Positions 9,463 to 19,557 are shown, counted from the stretch's first letter. The stretch is DNA of 40,863 nucleotides from Lysobacteraceae bacterium (GCA_031263725.1 JAISFF010000024.1:1-40863), one strand, 5' to 3'. Numbers and translations are program-made. Notes: generated from the sequence alone by a model not told the origin.

Positions 9463-9486
9463 CTTCAGACCGGATCAAGTCTGAAG
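9463..9486. promoter_or_regulatory. Perfect 8-bp inverted repeat in the DUF2339 leader
   Basis: CTTCAGAC (9463-9470) and GTCTGAAG (9479-9486) are exact inverted copies separated by 8 nt. The repeat centres about 60 nt upstream of the DUF2339 start. No U-run follows, so it is not a standard terminator. It could be an operator or a leader hairpin. Confidence 0.4.
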
Positions 9487-9543
9487 CAAATGAGCGATGG
9501 ATGGGATGTCGATATTCGCGTGCAGGCCGTTTCGTGCCGAAAG

Positions 9544-9560
9544 GTATCAAATACTGATAC
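9544..9560. promoter_or_regulatory. Inverted repeat GTATCA-N5-TGATAC upstream of DUF2339
   Basis: GTATCA (9544-9549) and TGATAC (9555-9560) form a dyad with a 5-nt AT-rich centre. It sits 130 nt upstream of the DUF2339 start, between it and the gap terminator. The geometry suits a dimeric repressor or activator, but I do not know the binding protein. Confidence 0.35.
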
Positions 9561-9632
9561 TCCAACCACACTGCCTGCTTCAACATTTCGCACCTGCCCT
9601 GCACCACGAAAAGACTTCCCGCCATCTACGAC

Positions 9633-9654
9633 AAAGCCCCGAAACCGGGGCTTT
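9633..9654 (-). terminator. Terminator-like hairpin after gap
   Basis: AAAGCCCCG (9633-9641) pairs with CGGGGCTTT (9646-9654) around a 4-nt loop, 29 nt past the gap stop. The U-run on the leftward transcript is only the three U of the stem itself, so termination may be partial. That would allow some read-through into DUF2339. Confidence 0.6.
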
Positions 9655-9683
9655 GCGTTGCTGACGGACCGAAGCCGGCGCAG

Positions 9684-10808
<1,125 letters not shown>

Positions 10809-10818
10809 TCAGCCGCCC

Positions 10819-10832
10819 TTGATTGAAATCAA
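10819..10832. promoter_or_regulatory. Perfect FNR/Anr-type box upstream of ompW
   Basis: TTGAT-TGAA-ATCAA matches the FNR/Anr consensus TTGAT-N4-ATCAA exactly and is fully palindromic in its arms. Its centre (10825.5) lies 41.5 nt upstream of a start point near 10867 predicted from the TTAAAT -10-like box at 10855-10860. That is the spacing of a class II FNR-activated promoter. FNR control of ompW is established in E. coli, which supports the reading. Confidence 0.7.
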
Positions 10833-10854
10833 TCGCACACTTGATAAAGAAATG

Positions 10855-10860
10855 TTAAAT
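10855..10860 (+). promoter_or_regulatory. Candidate -10 box of the ompW promoter
   Basis: TTAAAT matches the sigma-70 -10 consensus at four of six positions. It puts the start point near 10867, 27 nt ahead of the ompW ATG. No good -35 stands in front, as expected for an activator-dependent promoter with the FNR-type box in its place. Confidence 0.45.
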
Positions 10861-10893
10861 TACGCCCATCTTCCACCACAGAGACTTAAAAAC

Positions 10894-11526
10894 ATGCATA
10901 AGAATGTTTCTTTCAAGCTTCTGGCTACCGGTTTGGCTGTTGCCCTGACCGCTGCCACCATTCCTGCCATGGCGCAGTCGCGTGGCGATTGGACCATCGG
11001 TGCCGGCTTGGGCATGGTGAGCCCGAAGTCCAGTAACGGCACCCTCGCGGGCGCTCTGAAGCTGGATGTCGATAACGACACCAAGCCGACCGTCACTTTC
11101 GAGTACTTCGTCTACGACAACCTGGGCGTCGAAGTTCTGGCTGCGTGGCCGTTCCAGCACGACATCAACATCAAGGGCTTGGGCCGCGTCGGTTCGACCA
11201 AGCACCTGCCGCCGACCGTGTCGCTGCAGTATCACTTCAACAGCCAGGGTACGATTTCTCCGTTCATCGGCGTGGGTGTGAACTACACCAACTTCTTCAG
11301 CGAGAAGACCAAAGGTGTGCTGCGTGGCGGCGACCTGAAGCTGGACGACTCCTGGGGTATTGCCGGTCATGTCGGCGTTGACGTTGCCGTCGGCGAGCGT
11401 GGCGCGGTACGCGTTGACGCCCGTTACATGGACATCGACAGCAAAGTCAAGCTGGACGGCGCCAAGCTGGGTACCGCCAACATCGACCCGTGGGTCTGGG
11501 GCGTTTCCTACATCTGGAAGTTCTAA
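10894..11526 (+). CDS. ompW: OmpW family outer-membrane protein
   Basis: Small eight-stranded outer-membrane beta-barrel, thought to form a narrow hydrophobic channel. The 210-aa precursor has a signal peptide with a cut after AMA (about residue 27). The mature part begins QSRGDWTIGAGLGMVSPKSS and alternates hydrophobic and polar residues. Family marks are YFVYDNLGVEVLAAWPFQHD, LPPTVSLQYHF, a FIGVGVNYTNFF strand and the ending DPWVWGVSYIWKF with a C-terminal phenylalanine for BAM recognition. The ATG at 10894 gives the proper signal peptide; a longer upstream frame has none. It is single, with its own promoter and terminator. A perfect FNR/Anr-type box upstream suggests induction at low oxygen. 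Confidence 0.93.
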   Translation: MHKNVSFKLLATGLAVALTAATIPAMAQSRGDWTIGAGLGMVSPKSSNGTLAGALKLDVDNDTKPTVTFEYFVYDNLGVEVLAAWPFQHDINIKGLGRVGSTKHLPPTVSLQYHFNSQGTISPFIGVGVNYTNFFSEKTKGVLRGGDLKLDDSWGIAGHVGVDVAVGERGAVRVDARYMDIDSKVKLDGAKLGTANIDPWVWGVSYIWKF

Positions 11527-11560
11527 GCAAATCGCTTAGCCATTGCCAACAGCTGTATCG

Positions 11561-11601
11561 CGGGCCATGTCGGATCATATCTGACATGGCCCGTTTCTTT
11601 T
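11561..11601 (+). terminator. Rho-independent terminator of ompW
   Basis: CGGGCCATGTC (11561-11571) pairs perfectly with GACATGGCCCG (11583-11593) around an 11-nt loop. It is followed by TTTCTTTT. It lies 35 nt past the ompW stop. Confidence 0.9.
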
Positions 11602-12157
11602 GTCCCTGACTTCAGCCATCCGTACTCTTGAGTCGAGAAATTGGTTCGCCTCCAACTCCACCTTTTCCGAGTCGATGCCAAGATTCGATCGGGCCTGATC
11701 CGCATGGGAAAACGCGATCGATCCGGTCACTGTTCCACCTGACCAGTGACGCTACCAAACCGGGCAAATGCAGGTCTCGCGCCTGCCATGCCGGAACACG
11801 GAATTCCGTGCCGCACTCCACCGATGCCCCGTCACCAATACGAAACCATCGCATTCGGCAATGACGGCAGGACAATTGCCGCTCTCTTCGGGATGAAAGA
11901 AATCGAGCGATAGCAGTGTCCATCCTTGAGCCGATTACAGAAAAAACATGAGACATGGCGATCGGATACGCGGAGAACCTCCAGGGAGGGACTCCCTTCC
12001 CCAAAGCCGCTCTCCTGCTTTTGCCGTTCCCTAGCCTATCTTCCTTATTCGGCCTGCTGCCGAACGAACGGCAGCTCGCCTGGCATCTTCGAAGATGCCG
12101 GGCGGTACCTCAGTTTCCGGTGCAAAGGCAGTCAGCTCTGTCCAAAGGCCAAGCGCA
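11602..12157. other. Intergenic stretch without a supported gene
   Basis: Between the ompW terminator and the tkt stop I see no convincing gene. A leftward frame at 11612-12004 has two CxxC-like cysteines (SCRHCRMRWF) but no family resemblance or ribosome binding site. The stretch holds a palindrome at 12078-12103. Confidence 0.5.
12078..12103. repeat. 26-nt near-perfect palindrome downstream of tkt
   Basis: The core GGCATCTTCGAAGATGCC (12082-12099) is a perfect palindrome. It extends to 13-nt arms (12078-12103) with one mismatch. It lies about 55 nt past the leftward tkt stop and has no U-run, so it may be a processing hairpin, a weak terminator or a protein-binding site. Confidence 0.5.
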
Positions 12158-14158
12158 TCAGCGCAACGACTTGGCGGCCTCCACGACCTTCTCCACGGTG
12201 ATCCCGAAATATGCATACAAGGCACTGGCTGGCGCGGAAGCACCAAAAGTGTCGATTCCGATGACAGCGCCATCCAGGCCCACATATTTGCGCCAGAAGC
12301 CGGTCACTGCCGCTTCCACGGCGACTCGCTTGCGGACGCTGCGGGGCAATACCGCTTCACGGTATGCGGCGCTTTGGCGGTCGAAAACATCCGTCGAAGG
12401 CATCGAGACCACGCGGGTTTTGATCCCGGCCGCATCCAGTATCGTTTTGGCCTGAGTGGCCAGCGCCACTTCCGAACCGGTACCGATCAAAATCAGATCG
12501 GGCGTGCCATCGGCATCCGCCAGCACATAGCCTCCGCGCTGGATCAGTTGCACCTGTTCGTTCGAGCGCGGCTGGTGCGGCAGGTTCTGCCGGCTGAAGA
12601 CCAGGCAACTCGGACCTTCCCTGCGTTCGATCGCGGCACGCCAGGCCACCGCCGATTCGACCGCATCGCATGGGCGCCATACGTCGTTGCCGGGGATGTA
12701 GCGCAACGAGGCCAGATGCTCGACAGGCTGGTGCGTCGGCCCATCCTCTCCCAGGCCGATCGAATCATGCGTATAGACATGGATGGCATGCGCCGGAATC
12801 AGCGCGCTCATGCGGACGGCATTGCGCGCGTAATCACTGAAGACGAGGAAGGTAGCATCGAATGGCAGGAACCCGCCATGCAGGGCCAGCCCGTTGGCGA
12901 TGGCGCTCATGCCGAACTCGCGCACGCCGTAATAGACATAATTGGCGTTGGGATCGTCGCTGGCCACGGTCTTGCTGGCCTGCCACAGCGTCAGGTTCGA
13001 ATGCGCCAGATCCGCCGAACCGCCGATCATTTCCGGCAGCAACGGCGCGAAGAACTCGATCGCCATCTGCGAAGCCTTGCGGGACGCGACCACCGGACCT
13101 TCCCGCTGCAACTTTGCGATAAAGGCATCGGCCGCATCGGCAAAATCCGCAGGCAACTCGCCGTGAGAACGGCGCGCCAACTCTTCCGCTTCCTTCGGAT
13201 AATGCGCGGCGTATCGATCGAACAGGCGGTTCCACTGTTCCTCGCGAACCAGCCCGGTATTGCCCGCACGCCAGCCATCGTAGATTTCCCGGGGGATATC
13301 GAATGGCGCATACGGCCAATCCAGCGCCTTGCGCGTCGCTTCCAGTTCATCCTTGCCCAGCGGTGCGCCGTGCGAGGACTCCTTGCCCGCCTTGTTCGGG
13401 GAACCGAAACCGATCACGGTCCGGCAGCAGATCAACGTCGGCTTGCCGGTTTCGATCAATGCGGTCTCGATAGCGGCCTTGATCGAGTCGGCATCGTGTC
13501 CATCCACGCCACGAACCACTTGCCAGCCGTAGGCCTCGAAACGGGCCGGGGTGTCCTCGGTGAACCAGCCCTGGGTGTTGCCATCGATCGAGATGCGATT
13601 GTCATCCCAGAAACAGATCAGCTTGCCCAGTTTCCAGGTCGCCGCCAGCGCTGCCGCCTCATGGGAAATGCCCTCCATCAGGCAGCCGTCGCCCAGGAAC
13701 ACCCAGGTGCGGTGATCGACGATTTCGTACTCGGGTCGATTGAAGCGCTGTGCCAGCAGTTTTTCCGCCAATGCGAAACCCACGGCGTTGGCCAGACCCT
13801 GGCCCAAAGGACCCGTGGTGGTTTCGACTCCCGGCGCTTCATACCGCTCCGGATGTCCGGCGGTCTTGCTGTGCAGTTGCCGGAAACGCTTGATTTCCTC
13901 GATCGGCAGATCGTAGCCCGACAGGTGCAGCAAGGCGTACTGGAGCATCGAGCCATGACCGTTGGAAAGTACGAACCGGTCGCGATCGAACCAACCCGGA
14001 TTGTTCGGATTGTGTCTGAGGTAATCGTTCCACAGCACCTCCGCGATATCAGCCATGCCCATGGGCATTCCCGGATGCCCCGACTTGGCCGCCTCGATTG
14101 CATCGACGGCGAGAAAACGGATGGCATTGGCAAGCTGGCGGCGAGTTGACGTGGTCAT
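12158..14158 (-). CDS. tkt: Transketolase
   Basis: Thiamine-diphosphate enzyme that moves two-carbon units between sugar phosphates in the non-oxidative pentose-phosphate pathway. The 666-aa protein begins [20 protein letters not shown] and has H28 in SGHPG. The ThDP-binding motif is [14 protein letters not shown] (156-169), closing with [10 protein letters not shown]. The pyrimidine domain has [14 protein letters not shown] with the catalytic glutamate, and a [19 protein letters not shown] loop. The phosphate-binding RRC/S region and C-terminal fold are complete. The ATG at 14158 lacks a strong ribosome binding site but matches the family. The open frame runs on upstream only because it enters the symporter pseudogene. 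The gene is leftward, upstream of ompW and gap. Confidence 0.96.
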   Translation of the reverse strand: MTTSTRRQLANAIRFLAVDAIEAAKSGHPGMPMGMADIAEVLWNDYLRHNPNNPGWFDRDRFVLSNGHGSMLQYALLHLSGYDLPIEEIKRFRQLHSKTAGHPERYEAPGVETTTGPLGQGLANAVGFALAEKLLAQRFNRPEYEIVDHRTWVFLGDGCLMEGISHEAAALAATWKLGKLICFWDDNRISIDGNTQGWFTEDTPARFEAYGWQVVRGVDGHDADSIKAAIETALIETGKPTLICCRTVIGFGSPNKAGKESSHGAPLGKDELEATRKALDWPYAPFDIPREIYDGWRAGNTGLVREEQWNRLFDRYAAHYPKEAEELARRSHGELPADFADAADAFIAKLQREGPVVASRKASQMAIEFFAPLLPEMIGGSADLAHSNLTLWQASKTVASDDPNANYVYYGVREFGMSAIANGLALHGGFLPFDATFLVFSDYARNAVRMSALIPAHAIHVYTHDSIGLGEDGPTHQPVEHLASLRYIPGNDVWRPCDAVESAVAWRAAIERREGPSCLVFSRQNLPHQPRSNEQVQLIQRGGYVLADADGTPDLILIGTGSEVALATQAKTILDAAGIKTRVVSMPSTDVFDRQSAAYREAVLPRSVRKRVAVEAAVTGFWRKYVGLDGAVIGIDTFGASAPASALYAYFGITVEKVVEAAKSLR

Positions 14159-14283
14159 GGCGAAAGTCGGTGCGGTCCAAGAGATGTCCGCTGAACGCGG
14201 GGCCGTTATTGTCCCACGCGCAAGGCGTAAAGCACACCGGAACCTGATCGCGAACCGGGTACGGAGGTCCCGGACAGCCGGTT

Positions 14284-14893
14284 TCAGTCCGGATGCGGAT
14301 CCGGCAGGTCGTCCTCTCCCTTGGCCACCAGTGTCGCCAGCACCCGATCGCCGCTGACATTGAGCGTGATTCGGCACATATCGAGGAAACGGTCCACCCC
14401 CATGATGATGCCGATGCTTTCCGGGTTCACACCGACCATGACGCAGATCATCGCAACGACCGGCAACGAGCCGGCCCGGACACCAGCGGTGCCGATGCCG
14501 CCGAGGATGCAGACGAACATCACCGTCAGTTGCTGAAACAGGGTCGGTTCGACTCCGAGCAACTGGGCGAGGAACAGCACGGTGACACCTTCGAACAACG
14601 CCGTGCCGTTCTGGTTGCCGGTCGCGCCGACCGTCAACACGAACCGGGAAATCTTGGTGCAGCTTCTTTTCCGCCACCCGCGGCGAGGTGGGCAACGTGG
14701 CGTTGCTGGAAGCGGTGGAGAACGCCATCACCATCACTTCCTGGATCGCGCTGAAAAACTCCCTCGGCGAGCGTCCCGCATACCACAGCGCCAGCGAGTA
14801 GACGACGAACGTATGCAACAGCAGGGCCAGCACGACGACACCGACGTAGGCGCCGAGCCGCGGCAGCAACTCCCACCCCATCAGGACCGCGGC
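14284..14893 (-). pseudogene. Truncated, frameshifted dicarboxylate/amino-acid:cation symporter (SDF family)
   Basis: Two adjacent leftward frames together give the C-terminal half of a DctA/GltP-type (SDF) transporter. The first (14893 to about 14657) reads [20 protein letters not shown] to [13 protein letters not shown], the serine-rich substrate motif. The second (about 14655 to 14284) reads [20 protein letters not shown] to [17 protein letters not shown], the conserved late motifs. They join at about 14656, where roughly eight bases seem to be missing compared with relatives. An in-frame TAA at 14894-14896 stops the upstream extension, and the N-terminal half of the usual 400-plus residues is absent. 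So there are at least two lesions. A sequencing error could explain the frameshift but not the missing half. Confidence 0.8.
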
Positions 14894-14991
14894 TTAGCAA
14901 ACCGCCCGTCGGCGCCGGAGCGGCGCCACCACGATCATGATAGTGGATCGAGTCTCCAGACCCGGACCAGACGGGAACGGACGATTACCAG

Positions 14992-16722
14992 TCAGCGGCG
15001 CGGATACAGTGGCGGCAACGAGGGGATGTCCGTTGTCGACTCGTCGCCTTCGGGTACCCACTCCGGTCCCTTGCGGAATGCTTCGCGCAGCGCATTGCGA
15101 GCGGCGGGCACATCGCCATCGCCCCAACGGGCACGCCGCAACCGCTCGATCGATGCACGCTGTTCCGGATCGGCAAGCTCGGCCATCAATGCATCCAGAT
15201 CCGGGAGAACAGGGTCATGCATTTGTCGCAGCACATCCCCGACCCCGCCCAGCTCGCCTGCATCGAGCGCCCGCTTCAGATCGGCCCGTGTGCGAACCTG
15301 CGCACCCGTGCTTCCTGCCCACCCGCCCGCATCGACAGCATTGCCGTTCTTTCTTCGCGATTGCCACCACCAGGCCAGCATCGTCAGAAGCCACAGACAT
15401 GCCATCACGATGGACAGGATCTTCCAAAGGGGTCCCGATGCAGCCGACGCTGTCGCGGCCAGCGGGACAACGGCCCCTTGTGCGGGACTGCTTGCAGTCA
15501 CGGAGGCCGGCACCACCGGTAATGTGGCCAGGCCTGTACCCGGCGTCACCTGCACATTCAAGTCGGGAAGCCTCGATATCCGCGCCTCACCCCTGCCGGT
15601 GTCCCACCAAGCCATTTGCATACCGGGAATGGCGAGCGTGCCTGCGGCATTGGGCACCACCGAGTATTTGCGGATCATGCGCAGTTGCTGCGAACCGTCG
15701 ACGAAACTGTCCGAATACTCCACCGGCTCCGGAAACACTTCCGCGCCGGACACGGTCAACAGCGGCCACTCGGAGAATTGCTCGCGCGCGGCCCCCCGCG
15801 CAGTCATTTCCACTCCCAGCGTCATCGATTCCCCTGCCACCATCCGCCCGACCGGCGAATGTGCGTAGCGCAGTTCCAGATCATGCAAAGGCAGCCAGGG
15901 TTGTGGCGCCTGTGCCGGCAATGCGCGGACCTGCAATGTCATCGGCCGTCCCCTGGCTTGCAGATCGTTGGAACTGAAGAAATCCCAGCGGTTGTACAGA
16001 TCCTGGCTCTGTCCCTCGAAACGCGGCGCCGGCAATGTCAGTGCTCCGCTGGATTCCGGGATCAACAGATAATGGCGTTCGATGGACAGATAGCGGCGTC
16101 CGTTGATCGTCCGCGAAGACTGCACATCGTCCCCGATCTGCCGCAGGATCGCGCCATCCGGCACCGGCAGTTCCAGCTGTCCGGATGCGATGCCCACCGC
16201 AAAGCTCAGCCTCACCACCACACTGACGGTTTGTTGCACATAGGGGTTGTCGTCATCGACTTCGGTTTCGAGTACCACCTGGTCCGCAGGACCCGTGGAC
16301 GAAGCCTGTGCCGCAGGCAATACCGTCAATGACAGTATCTCGGTGGATTCACCGCCCACTTTGAGCGAAGGCACGCTCACATGCCCTTCGCGAACCGGTC
16401 TGAGCACCATGCCGAAGACCGTACTCGAACGCGATCGGCCATTGATGTTCTCGTACCGCTGGTTCCTGAAAGGGTCGCTGATTTCGAAATCCGAACGCAA
16501 CGGCGTGTAGTCCGGCGTCACCGGGCCGCCCTGGTCGGTCTCGATGTTCAGGACCACCGGCTGATCCACCATGACCTCGCTCCGGTCCAGCCATGCCCGC
16601 GTGACGGCCCGCGCCTGCGTGTACGCAAACGACATCAGCACAACGCAAAATATGGCCATGAGCGATCGACGACCATGCCCGACAATCGTTTGCATATGAC
16701 GCCATCCCCGGAACTCAATCAT
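14992..16722 (-). CDS. batD: BatD-like protein
   Basis: Envelope protein of the Bat (Bacteroides aerotolerance-type) system, whose exact biochemical role is unknown. The 576-aa product has a signal sequence (about residues 20-39, SLMAIFCVVLMSFAYTQARA) and a beta-rich periplasmic part with repeated Ig-like stretches typical of BatD. One membrane helix lies near residue 430 (LWKILSIVMACLWLLTMLAW), followed by a charged cytoplasmic tail. The ATG at 16722 overlaps the batBC stop by 8 nt. A later ATG at 16695 would shorten the N-terminus by nine residues and is an equal option. It is the last gene of the leftward moxR-bat operon. In better-studied bacteria BatD is encoded beside VWA proteins, as here. 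Confidence 0.8.
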   Translation of the reverse strand: MIEFRGWRHMQTIVGHGRRSLMAIFCVVLMSFAYTQARAVTRAWLDRSEVMVDQPVVLNIETDQGGPVTPDYTPLRSDFEISDPFRNQRYENINGRSRSSTVFGMVLRPVREGHVSVPSLKVGGESTEILSLTVLPAAQASSTGPADQVVLETEVDDDNPYVQQTVSVVVRLSFAVGIASGQLELPVPDGAILRQIGDDVQSSRTINGRRYLSIERHYLLIPESSGALTLPAPRFEGQSQDLYNRWDFFSSNDLQARGRPMTLQVRALPAQAPQPWLPLHDLELRYAHSPVGRMVAGESMTLGVEMTARGAAREQFSEWPLLTVSGAEVFPEPVEYSDSFVDGSQQLRMIRKYSVVPNAAGTLAIPGMQMAWWDTGRGEARISRLPDLNVQVTPGTGLATLPVVPASVTASSPAQGAVVPLAATASAASGPLWKILSIVMACLWLLTMLAWWWQSRRKNGNAVDAGGWAGSTGAQVRTRADLKRALDAGELGGVGDVLRQMHDPVLPDLDALMAELADPEQRASIERLRRARWGDGDVPAARNALREAFRKGPEWVPEGDESTTDIPSLPPLYPRR

Positions 16723-18547
16723 TGCCCGTCTTCCGCCGACGCTCGTACTCCAGCCGGAATTTGGTCTTCAGCAAACCGCCGGGATCATCCGGAACCCGTT
16801 GCAGCCAGGCCTCCCTCGCCTGCCGCCATTCGCGCTCCTCGATGCTTTCGACCCGCTCGACCGCATCGTGCCGGCGTGCCGAACCCGGCTGCGAAGCGGT
16901 TTCGCCATTCTGTTGCATTGCCTGCTGCATACGCTGACGTTGCTCGGCATCCGCCGCCGCCTGTTGCTCCTGGTCATCCGGTTGTGGTGACGCTCCACTG
17001 GATTGCGATGTACGGTTTCGAGACTGGCGATCCGCCTGGCTATCGCCAACCCCCTGTACCTGCAGCCGGGAAGCCGACGGTGACACGTCCCCGTTGCCGG
17101 AATCGGGGCGGGCCTGCGACCGCGGTTCACCGGAACCGCTTGAATCGGTCGACTGATCCCGTTGCGAAGCTGACTCCTGCGATTGCGACGAATCGGACGA
17201 TCCTTGTTGTCCCGCATTATTACGGTTGTCTTGCTGTTGCGAGGACGGCTGCTGCGACGAATCGTTCCGTGCCAAGGAAGACTGCGATTTCCGGGCCGCC
17301 TCGACCAGATCCCGGTTATGGCGGGCATCCGCGAAGCCCGGCTGCGCCTTCAACGCATGATCATAGGCTGTGATTGCATCGTCATAGCGGCCCTGCCTGG
17401 CCAACGCATTGCCGAGATTGTATTGCCCTTCCGCATTGTCCACGCTTCCGAAAGCTTGTTCGGCGGCCGCAAAATCGCCTTTCCGATAGGACTCCACGCC
17501 CTGGTCCAACCGCTGCTGCCAGACCTGATCCACGCGCCGCCACCAATTGCCCGGTTCCGCCGCCAAGGCCGGAGGCGCAGACTGCCACAGCCAGAATCCC
17601 AGCAGGACGACCGGCAGCGTTGCACCACGCTGGAACAACGGCAATACCCACAACAACAACAAGGGCAACAGCAGATAGCCTTGATCCTGCCAGACTTTGC
17701 CACTCTCCCCAGCAGCGGCCTCCCCTGCGCTGACAGTGGCCGCATCAAGCACATCCAGACTGCGCAAGTCGCTATCATTCAACGATATCGGTGCATAACC
17801 ACCACCGCCCGCCTGCGCCAACGCGCGCAAACCTGCCGTATCCAATCCCGCGACTCCACCGCCCACACCCAACACCGATACCCGATATCCCTGCCGGCGT
17901 GCCGCCGCTGCCGCGGCAGTGGCCAACGCTCCGGCACGATCGGTCAGCAGTAGAATCTCGCCTCGCGCAAATCCGGTCTGTTTCAGCAGCTTCGCCGACC
18001 AGGCGATGGCGCGATCGGGGCGCTGTCCGGCGACCGGCATGATCGAGGGAGACAGCGCGTCAAGGAACAGGGCGACATTGGCGATGTCATCGGTCAGCGG
18101 CGCCACCGTGAATGCGTCATCCGCCCAGACCACCAGTCCGACCTGACCCACCGAACGCTCCCGCAGCAATGCCGCGATCTTGCCCTTGGCCCGGAGCAAC
18201 CGTGACGGAGGGAGGTCCGTGGCCGCCATGCCGCTGGACAGGTCCAGCGCGATCACCAGCGGTTGCTCGGTGCGCCATAACGGTTGCTCCACCTGTCGCC
18301 AACTGGGACCGGCCAATGCCGCCACTGTCAGCAGGAATCCGAGGCTGCGCAGCAACGGTACCCAATTGATCCGCGATGCCCCGGCGGATTCCAGCAATTC
18401 GGGCAAAAGATGCGGGTCCACCGTCCTGTGCCAAACGGCCGCCCGCCGCCGCCGCAATCCGCCAACCCACCAGAGCAGGGGCAATGCCGCCAAGGCCCAG
18501 AACCAGACAGGCCGAAGAAAATGCAGGTTGTTCCACGCCTCGCTCAT
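16715..18547 (-). CDS. BatB-BatC fusion: membrane VWA domain plus TPR protein
   Basis: A 610-aa fusion. Two N-terminal membrane helices (about 13-30 and 64-82) are followed by a von Willebrand A domain (about 95-270). A further pair of helices follows at about 290-325, then a TPR stretch (about 345-415, with YNLGNALARQGRYDDAITAY). The last 170 residues are low-complexity, rich in Q, S, N and R. In many bacteria BatB (VWA) and BatC (TPR) are separate proteins. The VWA metal site (MIDAS) should read DxSxS, but here it is D102-L-S104-S-G106, so the last serine is lost. The ATG at 18547 overlaps the batA stop as ATGA. The TPR part probably recruits partners. Function in this organism is unknown. 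Confidence 0.82.
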   Translation of the reverse strand: MSEAWNNLHFLRPVWFWALAALPLLWWVGGLRRRRAAVWHRTVDPHLLPELLESAGASRINWVPLLRSLGFLLTVAALAGPSWRQVEQPLWRTEQPLVIALDLSSGMAATDLPPSRLLRAKGKIAALLRERSVGQVGLVVWADDAFTVAPLTDDIANVALFLDALSPSIMPVAGQRPDRAIAWSAKLLKQTGFARGEILLLTDRAGALATAAAAAARRQGYRVSVLGVGGGVAGLDTAGLRALAQAGGGGYAPISLNDSDLRSLDVLDAATVSAGEAAAGESGKVWQDQGYLLLPLLLLWVLPLFQRGATLPVVLLGFWLWQSAPPALAAEPGNWWRRVDQVWQQRLDQGVESYRKGDFAAAEQAFGSVDNAEGQYNLGNALARQGRYDDAITAYDHALKAQPGFADARHNRDLVEAARKSQSSLARNDSSQQPSSQQQDNRNNAGQQGSSDSSQSQESASQRDQSTDSSGSGEPRSQARPDSGNGDVSPSASRLQVQGVGDSQADRQSRNRTSQSSGASPQPDDQEQQAAADAEQRQRMQQAMQQNGETASQPGSARRHDAVERVESIEEREWRQAREAWLQRVPDDPGGLLKTKFRLEYERRRKTGND

Positions 18548-19557
18548 GCGCCGTCCCTCTTCGGCCAGAGGAATCCCAGCAATGCCAATCCTGCCGCCAT
18601 TGCGAGCGGCACGGGATAGCATTCGATCCTGGGACGAATGCTCGCGCCCTTCATGTCGACAGGCTCGAGCCGGTTCAGCTCGGCATAGATCGCCACCAGT
18701 TCCTTGGTATTGCCGGCGCGGAAGAAACGTCCGCCGGTTTGGTCGGCGATCTGTCTCAATGTTGGTTCATCGATGTTGTCGCGACCCGTGACCGGCAGAC
18801 GTATGCCGAACAGGGCCATACCCCGATTGCCACCGAACCCGATGGTATAGACACGCACATGTTCGGCCTTGGCGATCTCCGCCGCTTTCAGAGGATCCAA
18901 CGAGCCGGCGTTGTTCACTCCATCGGTCAGCAGGATCAGTACACGGTCGCCCTCGGGCTGCTCCCGCAGGCGCTTGACCACCAGGCCGATGGCATCGCCC
19001 ATCGCGGTTTCGCGCCCGGCAAGCTGCACCACGCTGTCACGCAATTGATCCCGGACCGAATCATGGTCCAGCGTCAGCGGCGTCAACACGTAGGCACGGT
19101 CGCCAAACACCAGCAACCCTATCCGATCGCCAGCGCGACGCGCCAGGAAATCCGACAGTACCGCCTTAGCCGCGGTCAGTCTGTCCATGACGCGACCACC
19201 CAGTTCCATGTCCGGTTCGCTCATGCTGCCGGACAGATCCACGGCCAGCATCATCTGCCGCCCTCGTTGCGGCGGTTCGACCGGCTCTCCCAACTGCTGC
19301 GGGCGCGCGGCGGCAAGACACAGCAAAACCCATGCCGCCCAGATCCACCCGTTTCCCGTGGCTGCGGCACCTCGGCGCTGCTGTTCTTCGATGACCTCCA
19401 GATGCCGCCCATAAGGCACCTTCAGCGCATCGCTGCGCTGGCGACGCACTGGCAGCAATAGATGCGCCAACCAGGGCAACGGCAATGCCAGCAGTATCCA
19501 CGGCCATGCGAAATCGCTGAAGAGTCCGTCCCAATTGGCGATGGCCAGCATGCTCAT
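18544..19557 (-). CDS. batA: BatA-like membrane VWA protein
   Basis: A 337-aa inner-membrane protein with a von Willebrand A domain. Membrane helices lie at about 17-36, 70-84 and at the C-terminus (about 312-330). The MIDAS is intact: D107-L-S109-G-S111 in MLAVDLSGSM, with VFGDRAYVLTPLT and ILLTDGVNNAG supplying the other metal-site residues. The ATG at 19557 overlaps the stop of the DUF4381 gene as ATGA. VWA proteins of this kind are thought to act with MoxR AAA+ ATPases to load metal or mature protein complexes; the client here is unknown. It is part of the leftward moxR-DUF58-DUF4381-batA-batBC-batD operon. Confidence 0.87.
   Translation of the reverse strand: MSMLAIANWDGLFSDFAWPWILLALPLPWLAHLLLPVRRQRSDALKVPYGRHLEVIEEQQRRGAAATGNGWIWAAWVLLCLAAARPQQLGEPVEPPQRGRQMMLAVDLSGSMSEPDMELGGRVMDRLTAAKAVLSDFLARRAGDRIGLLVFGDRAYVLTPLTLDHDSVRDQLRDSVVQLAGRETAMGDAIGLVVKRLREQPEGDRVLILLTDGVNNAGSLDPLKAAEIAKAEHVRVYTIGFGGNRGMALFGIRLPVTGRDNIDEPTLRQIADQTGGRFFRAGNTKELVAIYAELNRLEPVDMKGASIRPRIECYPVPLAMAAGLALLGFLWPKRDGA

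Noticed and set aside
9404-9625. Leftward 73-codon frame in the DUF2339 leader
   Set aside because: No ribosome binding site and no recognisable domain. It overlaps the DUF2339 start and the inverted repeats, which better explain the stretch.
11612-12004. Leftward 130-codon frame with CxxC cysteines
   Set aside because: No ribosome binding site, no known family and biased arginine/serine content typical of chance frames. Kept only as a note in the intergenic entry.
14905-14930. GGCGCC-N5-GGCGCC hairpin after the batD stop
   Set aside because: Short GC-rich dyad without a U-run; too weak to call a terminator.
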